Notes: generated from the letters alone by a model not told the origin. Shown: positions 43,887-52,339, counted from the first letter of the stretch. The stretch is DNA of 64,000 nt from an uncultured Prevotellaceae bacterium (GCA_947165505.1 CAMVAT010000015.1:1-64000), one strand, 5' to 3'. Numbers and translations: made by a program.

Positions 43887-44788
43887 ACTGCTCCGATGAT
43901 CTCCTGCACCGACCGGCAACCGTGGCGGTCGAGCCATTGGCTGATGCCGTCGCGCACCCGGATGGTGACAGCCGGGTCGATGAAGTTGGCCGTGCCTATC
44001 TCGATGGCCGTAGCCCCCGCCATGAGAAACTCGATGGCATCCTCGGCTGTCATAATGCCGCCCAGACCGATGACAGGTATCTTGACGGCATGAGCCACCT
44101 GCCACACCATGCGCACAGCCACAGGCTTCACGGCAGGGCCGCTGAGTCCGCCCGTGGCGATGCTAAGCACCGGCCGGCGCCGCTCGATGTCGATGGCCAT
44201 GCCCATGAGCGTATTGATGAGCGAGACGCTATCGGCGCCCTCGTCTTCGCAGGCACGCGCGATGTCAACGATGTTGGTCACGTTGGGCGACAGTTTCACG
44301 ATGAGCGTCTTGTGATAGCGCTCCCTGACGGCCCTGACCACGCTGGCAGCCCCCGCGGTGGTGACGCCGAAAGCCATGCCTCCCTGCTTGACATTAGGAC
44401 AAGAGATATTCAATTCGATGGCAGGGATCTTTTCCAAGGCATCGATGCGCGCGGCACACTCCGCATAGTCGTCCGGGGCCGACCCGCTCACGTTGACGAT
44501 GACGTTCGTGTCGATGTCTTTCACCTGCGGGTAGATATGCTGGCAGAAATAATCCACGCCTTTGTTTTGAAGCCCCACACAGTTGAGCATGCCCTGAGCC
44601 GTCTCCACCATGCGCGGGTAATCATTTCCCTGCCGGGGATGCAGCGTCGTGCCCTTGACGATGATGCCCCCTATCTGGTCGAGGGCGACGAAGTCGGCAA
44701 ACTCCAATCCATACCCAAACGTCCCCGAAGCGGTCATCACGGGGTTCTTCAGTTTTAATGACTTTATATTTACATTTAGAGTGGCCAT
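43883..44788 (-). CDS. pyrD: Dihydroorotate dehydrogenase B, catalytic subunit
   Basis: FMN enzyme that oxidises dihydroorotate to orotate in pyrimidine synthesis. Class 1B features are the cysteine active site in [13 protein letters not shown] and the FMN phosphate loop [20 protein letters not shown]. Length 301 is normal. It overlaps the end of pyrK by 13 bp; together they form the NAD-linked heterotetramer. The stop codon TAG comes from a TTTAGGG repeat unit. Confidence 0.96.
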   Translation of the reverse strand: MATLNVNIKSLKLKNPVMTASGTFGYGLEFADFVALDQIGGIIVKGTTLHPRQGNDYPRMVETAQGMLNCVGLQNKGVDYFCQHIYPQVKDIDTNVIVNVSGSAPDDYAECAARIDALEKIPAIELNISCPNVKQGGMAFGVTTAGAASVVRAVRERYHKTLIVKLSPNVTNIVDIARACEDEGADSVSLINTLMGMAIDIERRRPVLSIATGGLSGPAVKPVAVRMVWQVAHAVKIPVIGLGGIMTAEDAIEFLMAGATAIEIGTANFIDPAVTIRVRDGISQWLDRHGCRSVQEIIGAV

Positions 44789-45552
44789 AACAGTTTCTTA
44801 ATATTTAACACTGGTCCTTCTTTACACACACAAATATTGCCCTCGGTGGTATTCTCCACGCAACAGAGGCAGGCGCCCAGTCCGCACGCCATCATGTTCT
44901 CAAGCGACACCTCGCAGTCGGTGTCGGTATGGCGTGCATAATGTGCCACCGCCATCATCATCGGCTTGGGACCGCAGGTATAGATGCGGTCGAAGCGCTC
45001 CGCCCCGAGCACGCTATGGTTGGTGACGAAGCCCCGCTCGCCCAAGCTGCCGTCTTCGGTCGTGACGAGCACGCGCCCCAGCGGTCTGAAGTGATCGATC
45101 ATCAACAGGTCTTGCGCCGACCGTGCCCCCAGAAGGAAGGTGGGCTTGACGCCCATCTCACGCATTCGGTGGCCGAGGTAGAGCAGTGGCGCCACGCCCA
45201 CGCCGCCGCCGACGAGCAGGTAGTGCCCGCCGGGCTGTTCGGGCAGTGTGAACCCACGTCCGAGAGGCAGCACGCAGTTGAGCCTGTCGCCAGGCTGCGA
45301 AGCGGCTATCCACCGTGTGCCATCGCCCACGGCAGCCACCAGGAGCCACAACTCATTGTCGGGCACCGACACCTGATTGATAGATATAGGGCGGCGGAGG
45401 AAGGTGCCGGGCGAACCATCCACGCGCACCTCCACGAACTGTCCGGGCATCATCTCGGGCAGTGGTTTGTCGTCGGTCAGCCTAAGCAGGGCATATCTGC
45501 CGCCGATGGCTTCAACCGATTTGACGGTCAGGTCGAGTATGTATTTTTTCAT
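44776..45552 (-). CDS. pyrK: Dihydroorotate dehydrogenase electron-transfer subunit
   Basis: FAD and [2Fe-2S] protein that passes electrons from PyrD to NAD. The ferredoxin-reductase-like fold has the FAD motif RRPISINQV and [20 protein letters not shown]; the C-terminal cluster ligands are in [10 protein letters not shown] and [13 protein letters not shown]. Length 258 is normal. First gene of the leftward pyrK-pyrD pair. Confidence 0.95.
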   Translation of the reverse strand: MKKYILDLTVKSVEAIGGRYALLRLTDDKPLPEMMPGQFVEVRVDGSPGTFLRRPISINQVSVPDNELWLLVAAVGDGTRWIAASQPGDRLNCVLPLGRGFTLPEQPGGHYLLVGGGVGVAPLLYLGHRMREMGVKPTFLLGARSAQDLLMIDHFRPLGRVLVTTEDGSLGERGFVTNHSVLGAERFDRIYTCGPKPMMMAVAHYARHTDTDCEVSLENMMACGLGACLCCVENTTEGNICVCKEGPVLNIKKLLWPL

Positions 45553-45637
45553 GATTGATTGGCATCATTACACATTATATATAATAGTATATGTATATGT
45601 ATATGTACATGTATCATGTATTATGTATAGGATGCTG

Positions 45638-45645
45638 CAAAGATA
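45638..45645 (-). promoter_or_regulatory. -7 box upstream of pyrK
   Basis: TATCTTTG on the minus strand, giving a leader of about 80 nt with GTATATGTATATGTACATG alternation. -33 element unclear. Confidence 0.5.
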
Positions 45646-45675
45646 ATATAAAAAATTCAGAATTCACTGCTGTGG

Positions 45676-45730
45676 ATTCAGAATTAACAATTCACAATTC
45701 AGAATTCACAATTCACAATTCACAATTCAA
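45676..45730 (+). repeat. 7-bp-period array TTCACAA
   Basis: Units TTCAGAA, TTAACAA, TTCACAA repeated about seven times. Continues directly into module R. Same period but different sequence from the other arrays. Confidence 0.8.
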
Positions 45731-45970
45731 TTTTCCCCACCCAACCCTCCCATGGGAGGGCTTCCAACCCATCCCTAAATCCCTTCCCAATCCTTGGGAA
45801 GGGACTTAACCGCTGCCTTCGGCGATTTTTTCTCGCCATGGCAAAGTCGAAACAAGTTCCACTTTGCTCATTTGGCTTATCGAAAAAATTGTCTACCCGT
45901 CGCTCTTACATTATGGTACCCTCGGACCATCAAAGGTCCGGGGTGCTTTTTGTGTTCGCTCCGCTCACCA
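45721..45970 (-). repeat. Repeat module R, copy 2, split by 82 bp
   Basis: Reverse complement of 25448-25624. The match is broken between TTAACCGCT (ends 45814) and CCCGTCGCTC (begins 45897); the 82-bp extra piece contains GCAAAGT...ACTTTGC (7-bp stem) and no ORF. The rest of the 45553-46057 gap holds only repeats. Confidence 0.82.
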
Positions 45971-45979
45971 TGCCAAGTT

Positions 45980-46046
45980 TTGTTTAGTGTACAGTGCTTA
46001 GTGTTCGTGGCATATCTCTTGCCCCTTGCTCCCTGCCCCTTGCCCC
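45980..46046 (-). repeat. Composite 7-bp-period element, inverted
   Basis: On the minus strand: GGGGCAAGGGGCAGGGAGCA, then AGAGATATGCCACGAACACT, then CACTAAA-like units. Same module order as on the plus strand elsewhere. It lies 11 bp beyond the stop codon of the XRE regulator. Confidence 0.8.
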
Positions 46047-46057
46047 AAGAAAAGACT

Positions 46058-46516
46058 TCATTTTGGTGTGAACGACTCGTAGGTCTGGTCGTCGTAGAAG
46101 ACGCGGATCTCGGTGATGCGTCGGTGCGTTTTGTTAAATATTTTGACATCATTTTTAGCCGATTTTTTGGGTGTACGTTCTACACTCTTTAAAATAGGCT
46201 CCTCATTCGCCCCATCGGGTAGGGCAGTGGCGTCGAGTTCAAAGTCGAGTGTCGGCTCCACATCGGTATTAGCAGCCTTAGCAGCAACACTTTGCGTGTC
46301 AGCGTTGTGCATGAGCATATCGCCGGTGCCAAACACGAGCCACTCCAGACTGATGTCAGGCAGTTTACTACGGATGGCCTCCACCGTATTAAGTGTAGGT
46401 TTTGTTCTGCCATTGAAGATGCTGCTGAGTGCAGCGGTCGAGACACCGATGAACTGTGCGAAGTTGTGCTGGCTCATGTGTTGCGACTCCATGATTTTTC
46501 TGATTCTGTCTTTCAT
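46058..46516 (-). CDS. XRE-type helix-turn-helix regulator
   Basis: A 152-residue protein with an N-terminal HTH (MSQHNFAQFIGVSTAALSSI, then NGRTKPTLNTVEAIRSKLPD) and a flexible C-terminal half ending in a lysine-rich stretch and ITEIRVFYDDQTYESFTPK, a conserved-looking tail. It probably binds DNA as a dimer. A perfect promoter and an inverted repeat over the -33 element upstream suggest that it regulates itself. The target regulon is unknown. Confidence 0.88.
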   Translation of the reverse strand: MKDRIRKIMESQHMSQHNFAQFIGVSTAALSSIFNGRTKPTLNTVEAIRSKLPDISLEWLVFGTGDMLMHNADTQSVAAKAANTDVEPTLDFELDATALPDGANEEPILKSVERTPKKSAKNDVKIFNKTHRRITEIRVFYDDQTYESFTPK

Positions 46517-46565
46517 AACGATTTTACTGATCAGTCACTTTTTTAGCCTCTTTCGTTTAGGTTTA

Positions 46566-46604
46566 CAAAGATAAAGTGAAAAATTTATATACGCAAATTT
46601 TTCA
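46566..46604 (-). promoter_or_regulatory. Promoter and candidate operator of the XRE gene
   Basis: TTTG (46594-46597), 20 bp, TATCTTTG (46566-46573) on the minus strand. TGAAAAATTT and AAATTTTTCA (46577-46604) form perfect 10-bp arms 8 bp apart, covering the spacer and the -33 element. Confidence 0.7.
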
Positions 46605-47228
46605 AGTGTAAATTTTCAATTTTATAAATTTTAATTAGATTGCCAAATTTACATATACAAACATAAATAACATAAATAATACTGACATATCTGAACACTT
46701 CACTACACCTGTAACCAACTAATTAAAAGTATTTATCAAGTGTTTTTTGTTATTTCTTTGATACACAATTATTTACATTATCACAACGACCCAAAAACGG
46801 CAGAGTTTGTCAATTATTTTGATTTTTCAGGTACAACCACGTCAAGCAAGTATCTAATATCATGCGGTAAACCATTGGTTTTATGTCATTTGCAAACAAT
46901 AACGCGTTTTGTATAAATATTCATACACATTTTAAGATGTAACGCCTGCGCTCTACATTTACAAATATCAATCTTGTAAACCTTGCTTTCTTTTACGTTT
47001 GAATATTTACATTTTCACAACATTTGTGAATGATTATTTTTGTTTTGAAAGCGAAATTTGGAATTATAAATGCAAAAAATCCTTAATCGGCTTTTTCAAA
47101 AAAGGAGAAAAACCCGATTTTTTGGCATTTCGGCTGTTTTTCCTACGAGGGTGCGCGACGGCCTCAAAAATCGAAGTTTTGAGCGGTCGGAAATGGGCCG
47201 AACGATTTAGAAATGAAACAATTAGACT
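46605..47228. other. AT-rich intergenic region without a gene
   Basis: More than 600 bp, much poorer in GC than the rest of the window. The motif ATTTACA or its complement TGTAAAT recurs (about 46607, 46647, 46772, 46957, 47005). An 88-codon ORF (46999-47265) has no signs of being real. No terminator or consensus promoter pair was found apart from the XRE promoter. Confidence 0.6.
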
Positions 47229-47229
47229 C

Positions 47230-47253
47230 AAAAAAGGCATCCTTTCGGATGCC
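47230..47253 (-). terminator. Rho-independent terminator of holA
   Basis: On the minus strand GGCATCC-GAAA-GGATGCC is followed by six T. It lies about 40 bp beyond the holA stop codon. Confidence 0.9.
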
Positions 47254-47291
47254 ATTTTAGGGTGAAACCAGAGTCGGAAAAAGTGCTTTTT

Positions 47292-48317
47292 TCAGTGCAA
47301 AATGAAGAAAATTAGCTCTTTCATCAGCTCTCCCATGCTTGTATTGACGTTGTCAAGGCCCTTACTTTTGGCGTCAACCTCTCTAATTTTGGAAATAATC
47401 TGTAGAGTTTTCATTCCAGAGTAATTTCTCATGCCTGCGATATAATCGCGCGCGGCCCACCCCGATCGCAAATCCAGGAATTTTGCGACGTCGTCTTCCG
47501 TGCGATTTCCCGGGGCGTAATAGGCGAGCATCAGATTTTGAAAATAAATGAAGAGATTTGGGAGAAGACCATAGAGAGAGCCCGTCTTTGGGTTGCTGTC
47601 AAAATATTTTACTATCCTATTTGCCTTCAACACATCTCTGGCGATGAGTGCGTTTTTCAGTTCAAAGATGTTATAGTCTTTGCTCACCCCTATTTTCTCC
47701 TCTACCAGTTCGGGGGTCACGCGCCGGTTGTTTTCCGGCAGCGAGATGAGCACCTTGTCGAGCTCTGAGGTCAGGCGCGACAGGTCGGCTCCCACGTGGT
47801 CGGCCACCATCTGCACCGACTTGCGGTCGGCGGTGGCTCCCTTGGAGCGCAGATAGCCCTCGATGAACGCCGGCAGTTCATATTCTTTTTTCTTGTTGCT
47901 CTCGAACACCACCCCAACCTTGGCCGCTTTCTGGGCGAACTTCTTCCTCTTATCCACGGTGCCGTTTTTGTAGCATATCACCAGCACGGTGGTGGGCATG
48001 GGCTTCTCCAGGTAGTTCTCCAGCGCGTCCCACGACCGTATGTTCTGCGCCTCTTTCACCACCACCACCTGCCGTTCGGCCATCATGGGATAGCTCTTGG
48101 CCATGTCGGCGATCTTGGGACAGCTGGTATCCACTCCATACACGACAGTCAGGTTGAAGTCGCGCTCGTCGGGCGAGAGTGCGTGTTCGATGATATAGTC
48201 GCTGATGAGGTCTATATAATAAGGTTCCTCGCCCATGAGCAGATAGAAAGGCCTGTAATGCCCGCCCTTCAGTTCGGCCATGATGCTGTCGAAAGTATTA
48301 GACTGCTTTTCTGCCAT
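47292..48317 (-). CDS. holA: DNA polymerase III delta subunit
   Basis: Clamp-loader subunit that opens the beta sliding clamp. The N-terminal part has FYLLMGEEPYYIDLISDYII and the Rossmann-like AAA+ fold without a functional Walker A, as usual for delta. Middle and C-terminal sequences (LTSELDKVLISLPENNRRVT, VSKDYNIFELKNALIARDVL) match the family; 341 residues is normal. The promoter faces that of the next gene on the other strand. Confidence 0.93.
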   Translation of the reverse strand: MAEKQSNTFDSIMAELKGGHYRPFYLLMGEEPYYIDLISDYIIEHALSPDERDFNLTVVYGVDTSCPKIADMAKSYPMMAERQVVVVKEAQNIRSWDALENYLEKPMPTTVLVICYKNGTVDKRKKFAQKAAKVGVVFESNKKKEYELPAFIEGYLRSKGATADRKSVQMVADHVGADLSRLTSELDKVLISLPENNRRVTPELVEEKIGVSKDYNIFELKNALIARDVLKANRIVKYFDSNPKTGSLYGLLPNLFIYFQNLMLAYYAPGNRTEDDVAKFLDLRSGWAARDYIAGMRNYSGMKTLQIISKIREVDAKSKGLDNVNTSMGELMKELIFFILH

Positions 48318-48341
48318 CGCCAGTGTTATTTATATGATATG

Positions 48342-48373
48342 TTTGTTTTCTCGAAAAAATAATCGTACCTTTG
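48342..48373 (+). promoter_or_regulatory. Rightward promoter of the HsdR_N-like gene
   Basis: TTTG (48342-48345), 20 bp, TACCTTTG (48366-48373). Exact consensus. Confidence 0.8.
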
Positions 48374-48389
48374 CCGTAGATTATCACGG

Positions 48390-48421
48390 CAAAGGTACGG
48401 ATAATAATCCATATATGCAAC
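48390..48421 (-). promoter_or_regulatory. Leftward promoter of holA
   Basis: GTTG (48418-48421), 20 bp, TACCTTTG (48390-48397) on the minus strand. The two -7 boxes face each other inside one inverted repeat, CGTACCTTTGCCGT...ACGGCAAAGGTACG. Confidence 0.75.
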
Positions 48422-48422
48422 T

Positions 48423-48872
48423 ATGAGCGAATTGAACTTACCCCCCTTTGAGCAAAAAATACAGATGCGCGACGGCCACCCCGCCATCTTCGACATCCTG
48501 CGCCGCAAATACGTGGCGCTGACGCCCGAGGAGTGGGTGCGCCAGCATTTCGTGCATTACCTGACGGAGCACAAGGGCTACCCCCCTACCCTGTTGGCCA
48601 ACGAGGTGGAGCTGCGTATCGGCGAGAAACGCCTGCGCTGCGACACGGTGCTTTACACGAGGGAACTTCAGCCTCGCATGATTATCGAATACAAGGCTTC
48701 TACGGTGACGATCACGCAGCGTGTGTTTGACCAGATAGCCTCTTACAATCTGATGTTGCAAGCCGACTATCTGGTGGTGAGCAACGGCTTGCAGCACTAC
48801 TGCTGCAAGCTTGATAAAGAACATCAAAAATTTTTATTTTTAGAGCAGATTCCGAACTACGAAAATCTTTGA
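48423..48872 (+). CDS. Stand-alone HsdR N-terminal-like (PD-(D/E)xK) protein
   Basis: A 149-residue protein resembling the N-terminal nuclease part of type I restriction subunits. The PD-(D/E)xK elements are D74 (RCDTVLYT) and E89-Y-K91 (MIIEYKAST), with a following Q-rich helix (DQIASYNLMLQADYLVVSNG). Such stand-alone proteins are conserved beside holA in many Bacteroidota, which points to a housekeeping DNA-related role rather than restriction; that is inference. Confidence 0.85.
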   Translation: MSELNLPPFEQKIQMRDGHPAIFDILRRKYVALTPEEWVRQHFVHYLTEHKGYPPTLLANEVELRIGEKRLRCDTVLYTRELQPRMIIEYKASTVTITQRVFDQIASYNLMLQADYLVVSNGLQHYCCKLDKEHQKFLFLEQIPNYENL

Positions 48873-48893
48873 CAAAACAAACATAAGGAATAC

Positions 48894-48920
48894 ACAACGA
48901 ATTTCACGGATGATACGGAT
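48894..48920 (+). repeat. 27-bp inverted repeat, left of the fic gene
   Basis: Starts ACAACGAATTTCACGGATGA and ends TACGGAT. Its inverse lies at 50133-50159 with one mismatch. Related to the arms of the family-P hairpin repeat. Confidence 0.88.
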
Positions 48921-48963
48921 TTTTGTCATTCCAATCCATCTGCACTTTTTTAATTGGGCATAG

Positions 48964-49995
48964 TCATAATATCACCCATTTACCGCCTTTATCAGGACCT
49001 TCACGTTGGATGATACCGTCCTCCTGCATTTTCTTCAGGTGCTTGGAAACGGCACTCCGGTTGATGCCGAGGGATTCGGCCATTTGGGTGGAGGTGACTT
49101 TAGCATTCTTGGCTATCATGTCGAAGATAGCTTCGCGGGTTTTCTGTCCACCTTTTCTGCCCACCTTTTCTGTTTTCTGTCCACCTTTTGTGTCCACTTC
49201 GTTGACAGACTCCTGATAAGTCGCGATTTCTTGCTGCAGGTTCTTGATGTGTTCCTGAAGCATAAACTCACGGAAGGGTTCAGTAGTATTCTGATCACGG
49301 GAATCAATCAAAGCCTGTATGTATTCGGCTTTGTCATCCTTGTTGACCTTGGTTGGCACGAGGCCATACTCGAACTGAAGGTGGTTCATGATCAAGCGAG
49401 ACATCCTGCCGTTGCCATCTACCCACGGATGGATTGTCACCAATCCGTAGTGGGCATCAAAGCTCAGCAGGTATTGCTCAATGATTTTATGTGATTCGTG
49501 TAGCGACATTCTGCGTTCATTCATTTCGGAGCAGAAATCTGCCAAACGAGTGGGTACTTTCTGAAAGTTCATGTAAGAACGGCCTCCGGCACCTGCCGTT
49601 ACATTTACCAGGCGCAAATCTCCTTTTGACGCATCAAAAGAGCCTTGCAGAGTGTTGTAGGTGCCGCCTGTGTTTTTCATGACGATGGCTGCCAACCCCT
49701 TTAGCATGACGATGGAAAAATCAGTATGACCCTTTGCCAGGCGAATGCTTTCTTCATAAGCTTTCTTCAAGTCGAGGTTCATCAGTTGCTCCTGCATGGT
49801 GCGGCCTTTGGCGGATATGCCTTCATCAAACAGCAGTTGGTTTTCTATTTCTGTCACCGTCGAACCTTCAATGGCTGTTGAGTGGGTAATGAGGGAGTAG
49901 AGATAGAATTTGTCGTAGTCTATCTGTTCCGCTATTCCGAGTCTTTTATACTCGTCAAGTACCTTTATCAGTTGCTCTTTTGTACTCATACTCAT
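48964..49995 (-). CDS. Fic-domain protein with C-terminal winged helix
   Basis: A 343-residue Fic protein expected to transfer AMP (or another nucleotide) to a target hydroxyl. The active-site loop HPWVDGNGRMSR begins at H189. An N-terminal inhibitory motif (S/T)xxxE(G/N) is present as STAIEGS, which marks a class II, self-inhibited Fic protein. The last 80 residues hold a winged helix-turn-helix (VTSTQMAESLGINRSAVSKH) after two copies of the phrase KGGQKT. Toxin, regulator or housekeeping modifier are all possible. The gene stands alone between 27-bp inverted repeats. Confidence 0.92.
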   Translation of the reverse strand: MSMSTKEQLIKVLDEYKRLGIAEQIDYDKFYLYSLITHSTAIEGSTVTEIENQLLFDEGISAKGRTMQEQLMNLDLKKAYEESIRLAKGHTDFSIVMLKGLAAIVMKNTGGTYNTLQGSFDASKGDLRLVNVTAGAGGRSYMNFQKVPTRLADFCSEMNERRMSLHESHKIIEQYLLSFDAHYGLVTIHPWVDGNGRMSRLIMNHLQFEYGLVPTKVNKDDKAEYIQALIDSRDQNTTEPFREFMLQEHIKNLQQEIATYQESVNEVDTKGGQKTEKVGRKGGQKTREAIFDMIAKNAKVTSTQMAESLGINRSAVSKHLKKMQEDGIIQREGPDKGGKWVIL

Positions 49996-50132
49996 GTCCT
50001 CTTACTTTACTGATGTTTCACATCTTTTTGATCATGATTACCTTCCTTCGGTCAGCGGGGCTACGACAAGTCTCTCAAATTCTTCGCAAACAATTTGCGT
50101 AAACCGTTTAAGGGAGGAAAACGTCTGTTATT

Positions 50133-50159
50133 CATCCGTATCATCCGTGAAATCCGTTG
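50133..50159 (-). repeat. 27-bp inverted repeat, right of the fic gene
   Basis: Reverse complement begins ACAACGGATTTCACGGATGA and ends TACGGAT; 26 of 27 positions match the left copy at 48894. Confidence 0.88.
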
Positions 50160-50178
50160 TAGAAAAAAGGAATCATTT

Positions 50179-50220
50179 AACTCGCTGTCGCTCTTGCGGG
50201 CGGGCACGGTGACCCGCCCC
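50179..50220 (-). repeat. REP-2 palindrome, inverted
   Basis: AACTCGCTGTCGCTC then GCGGGCGGGCACGGTGACCC; reverse complement of the unit at 12695, 14401 and 15133. Confidence 0.82.
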
Positions 50221-50235
50221 AACGGCGGTGTTGTA

Positions 50236-51375
50236 TCACTTCACGAACTTCACCTTTTCGGCGTCGCGGGGTTTGGCCTCGGGCTGTTCGTCGGGATAAC
50301 CGACGGCGAGGATGTAGCACAGTTGGTATCCTTGGGGGATGTCGAGACGGTCGAGGAAGAACTTAGCCTGCGGATTGCCGGTGATGAAGCGCACGGGACC
50401 GCCCAGGCAGCAGGTGCCCAGCCCCATCGCCTGCGCCGCCAGCATCATGTTCTCGCCCAGCAGTCCGGCGTCTAACTGTCCGCTGCCGTCGGTCGGGGTG
50501 CACACGCAGATGATGTTGGGTGCATTGCGAAACATGTTTTTGAATCCCTGGTCGCGCTTCACCTGCTCGGCGTTCGCCTGCCGATACACCTCGGTGACGT
50601 CGGCGATGAGCCGTTGGTCTTCCACCACGCGCACCACCCACGGCTGGCGGTTCATGCCGCTCGGGGCGTTGATGCCGCATCGTGCGATGATCGCCAGTTT
50701 GTCATGCTCCACTGGTTTGTCGAGGTATTTGCGCACCGAGCGCCGCGCCATCATATTGCTGAGCACGGGGTTCAGTTCCATCTGTATGTCTTGCTCGATG
50801 CCGGCCACGGGCTCTGTGGGTTCGTAGCGGCGTATGACGCGTCCGTCGCGCGACACGAGAAACTTAGTGAAGTTCCACTTGATGTCGGCATTCTTATCGT
50901 AGTCGGCATCGCGCTTGCGCATCATGTCGTCCATCATCTTGCCGCGCTGGTCGGTGGTGTCGAAACCGCCGAAGCCCCGTTTCTCCTTCAGGAACGTATA
51001 GAGCGGCGCCGCCTGCGGTCCGTTGACGTCTATCTTGTCCATCTGGGCGAACTGCGTGCCGTAGTTGGCCGTGCAGAACTGCCGTATCTCTTGTATGGAG
51101 CCCGGCGCCTGCTGTCCGAACTGATTGCAGGGGAAGTCGAGTATCTCCAGTCCCTCGGCATGATACCGTTCGTAGAGTTCTTCCAGTTCTTTATACTGTG
51201 GCGTAAACCCGCACTTAGTGGCGGTATTGACGATGAGCAGCACCCGTCCGCGGTAGTCGGCCATCGACACCGTCTGTCCGTCGGCGTTCTTCACTTGGTA
51301 GTCGTAAATGCTTTGCGCCGCCGCCGACAGCACCGCCGTCAGAGTCAGCACGAGAAAGAATGTTTTTTTCATCAT
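50236..51375 (-). CDS. Secreted glutathione peroxidase-nitroreductase fusion
   Basis: A 379-residue two-domain protein. After a signal peptide (MKKTFFLVLTLTAVLSAAAQ) residues about 22-190 form a glutathione peroxidase-like thiol peroxidase with peroxidatic Cys in NTATKCGFTPQY, plus LDFPCNQFGQQAPG and IKWNFTKFLV. Residues about 203-379 form an FMN nitroreductase (MMARRSVRKYLDKPVEHDKL, INAPSGMNRQPWVV, GLGTCCLGGPVRFITG). One enzyme could remove peroxides and the other reduce quinones or nitro compounds. The fusion is unusual; codons run through the junction without interruption. It lies 41 bp after queE and may belong to the same transcript. Confidence 0.88.
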   Translation of the reverse strand: MMKKTFFLVLTLTAVLSAAAQSIYDYQVKNADGQTVSMADYRGRVLLIVNTATKCGFTPQYKELEELYERYHAEGLEILDFPCNQFGQQAPGSIQEIRQFCTANYGTQFAQMDKIDVNGPQAAPLYTFLKEKRGFGGFDTTDQRGKMMDDMMRKRDADYDKNADIKWNFTKFLVSRDGRVIRRYEPTEPVAGIEQDIQMELNPVLSNMMARRSVRKYLDKPVEHDKLAIIARCGINAPSGMNRQPWVVRVVEDQRLIADVTEVYRQANAEQVKRDQGFKNMFRNAPNIICVCTPTDGSGQLDAGLLGENMMLAAQAMGLGTCCLGGPVRFITGNPQAKFFLDRLDIPQGYQLCYILAVGYPDEQPEAKPRDAEKVKFVK

Positions 51376-51416
51376 AACGTTTGAAATGTAATTTTTGGAA
51401 ACACATTCATTTCAGT

Positions 51417-52001
51417 TCACCTGATTCCCACCATTTTGTGCATTTGCAGCGAGAGCCTCCACTGCGGATGCTGCTTGATGTATTCGATGCAGCGTGCGGT
51501 GATGTCTTGGTTGCGCCGGGCATCGCCCGTGTCGCAGGGTTGCAGGAAATAATGGTCGGCAGTGATGCCGCAGGCGGGGTCGCCGGCGGGCGGCTGTTCG
51601 CCGAACACCGTCTTCACCTCGTTGGCACGCGTCAGCACGGGGATGCCCGCCCGTCCCACGAAGTCAGACTTGGGACTCACCGTCACCCAGTCCACCGTAT
51701 CGGGCAGAGGCAGCGTGCCGTTGGTCTCCACCGCCACCTCCTTGCCTGCTTGGTGCAGCAGCGACACGAGCGTGGGGGTGAGTTGCAGGGCTGGTTCGCC
51801 GCCGGTCACCACCACCCATGTGGCGGGAAAGGCCGCGACGGCCTGCGCCACCTGCTCCTCGCTCATCTCGGTGAAGGGCTGGTGGTCGGTGTCGCAAAAC
51901 GGGCACGCCAGATTGCACCCCGACAGGCGCACGAAGACCGCCGCCCGTCCGGTGTGGAAGCCTTCGCCCTGTAGCGAGTAGAAAATCTCGTTGACCCTCA
52001 T
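51417..52001 (-). CDS. queE: 7-carboxy-7-deazaguanine synthase
   Basis: Radical-SAM enzyme that converts 6-carboxytetrahydropterin to 7-carboxy-7-deazaguanine in queuosine/preQ0 synthesis. The cluster motif CX3CX2C is CNLACPFC, followed by VVVTGGEPALQL. The ATG at 52001 (MRVNEIFYSLQGEG) is used; the ORF track extends further into queD. It overlaps the queD stop (ATGA), so translation is coupled. At 194 residues it is a normal QueE. Confidence 0.93.
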   Translation of the reverse strand: MRVNEIFYSLQGEGFHTGRAAVFVRLSGCNLACPFCDTDHQPFTEMSEEQVAQAVAAFPATWVVVTGGEPALQLTPTLVSLLHQAGKEVAVETNGTLPLPDTVDWVTVSPKSDFVGRAGIPVLTRANEVKTVFGEQPPAGDPACGITADHYFLQPCDTGDARRNQDITARCIEYIKQHPQWRLSLQMHKMVGIR

Positions 52002-52339
52002 TCGTCGTCGTCTTTTTCGTAGATGGCGATATTGCCGGCGCTCTCCTCCACCACTACCTTCCAGCAGGTGTCTATCTGGTCGCACACCCACTTGGCCAGG
52101 TTCTCGGCTGTGGGGTTGAAGGGCAGCAGTTCGTTGAGGTTGCCATGGTCCAGATAGCCATGCACCCGCCGTTTGATGTCAGAGAAATCGACCACCATGC
52201 CATCAGCATTCAACTGCTTGGCCTTGCAATACACGGTGATGGTCCAGTTATGGCCGTGCGGCCGAGAACATTTGCTGGGATACGACAGCGTGAGGTTGTG
52301 GCACCCGGCAATCTCCATTTTTTTGATTACGTGGTACAT
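51998..52339 (-). CDS. queD: 6-carboxytetrahydropterin synthase
   Basis: Zinc enzyme of the PTPS/QueD family that makes the QueE substrate. Zn ligands and the catalytic cysteine are in AGCHNLTLSYPSKCSRPHGHNW. The ATG at 52339 (MYHVIKKMEI) gives 113 residues, the usual size; the longer ORF-track start would lie upstream of the promoter. Confidence 0.92.
   Translation of the reverse strand: MYHVIKKMEIAGCHNLTLSYPSKCSRPHGHNWTITVYCKAKQLNADGMVVDFSDIKRRVHGYLDHGNLNELLPFNPTAENLAKWVCDQIDTCWKVVVEESAGNIAIYEKDDDE

Noticed and set aside
46999-47265. 88-codon plus-strand ORF in the AT-rich gap
   Set aside because: Odd composition, no promoter at proper spacing, and it runs over the holA terminator; probably chance.
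48423-48872. Remnant of a broken type I restriction (hsdR) gene
   Set aside because: The ORF is complete with its own consensus promoter and intact D74/E89/K91 pattern; no helicase remains or hsdM/hsdS lie nearby.
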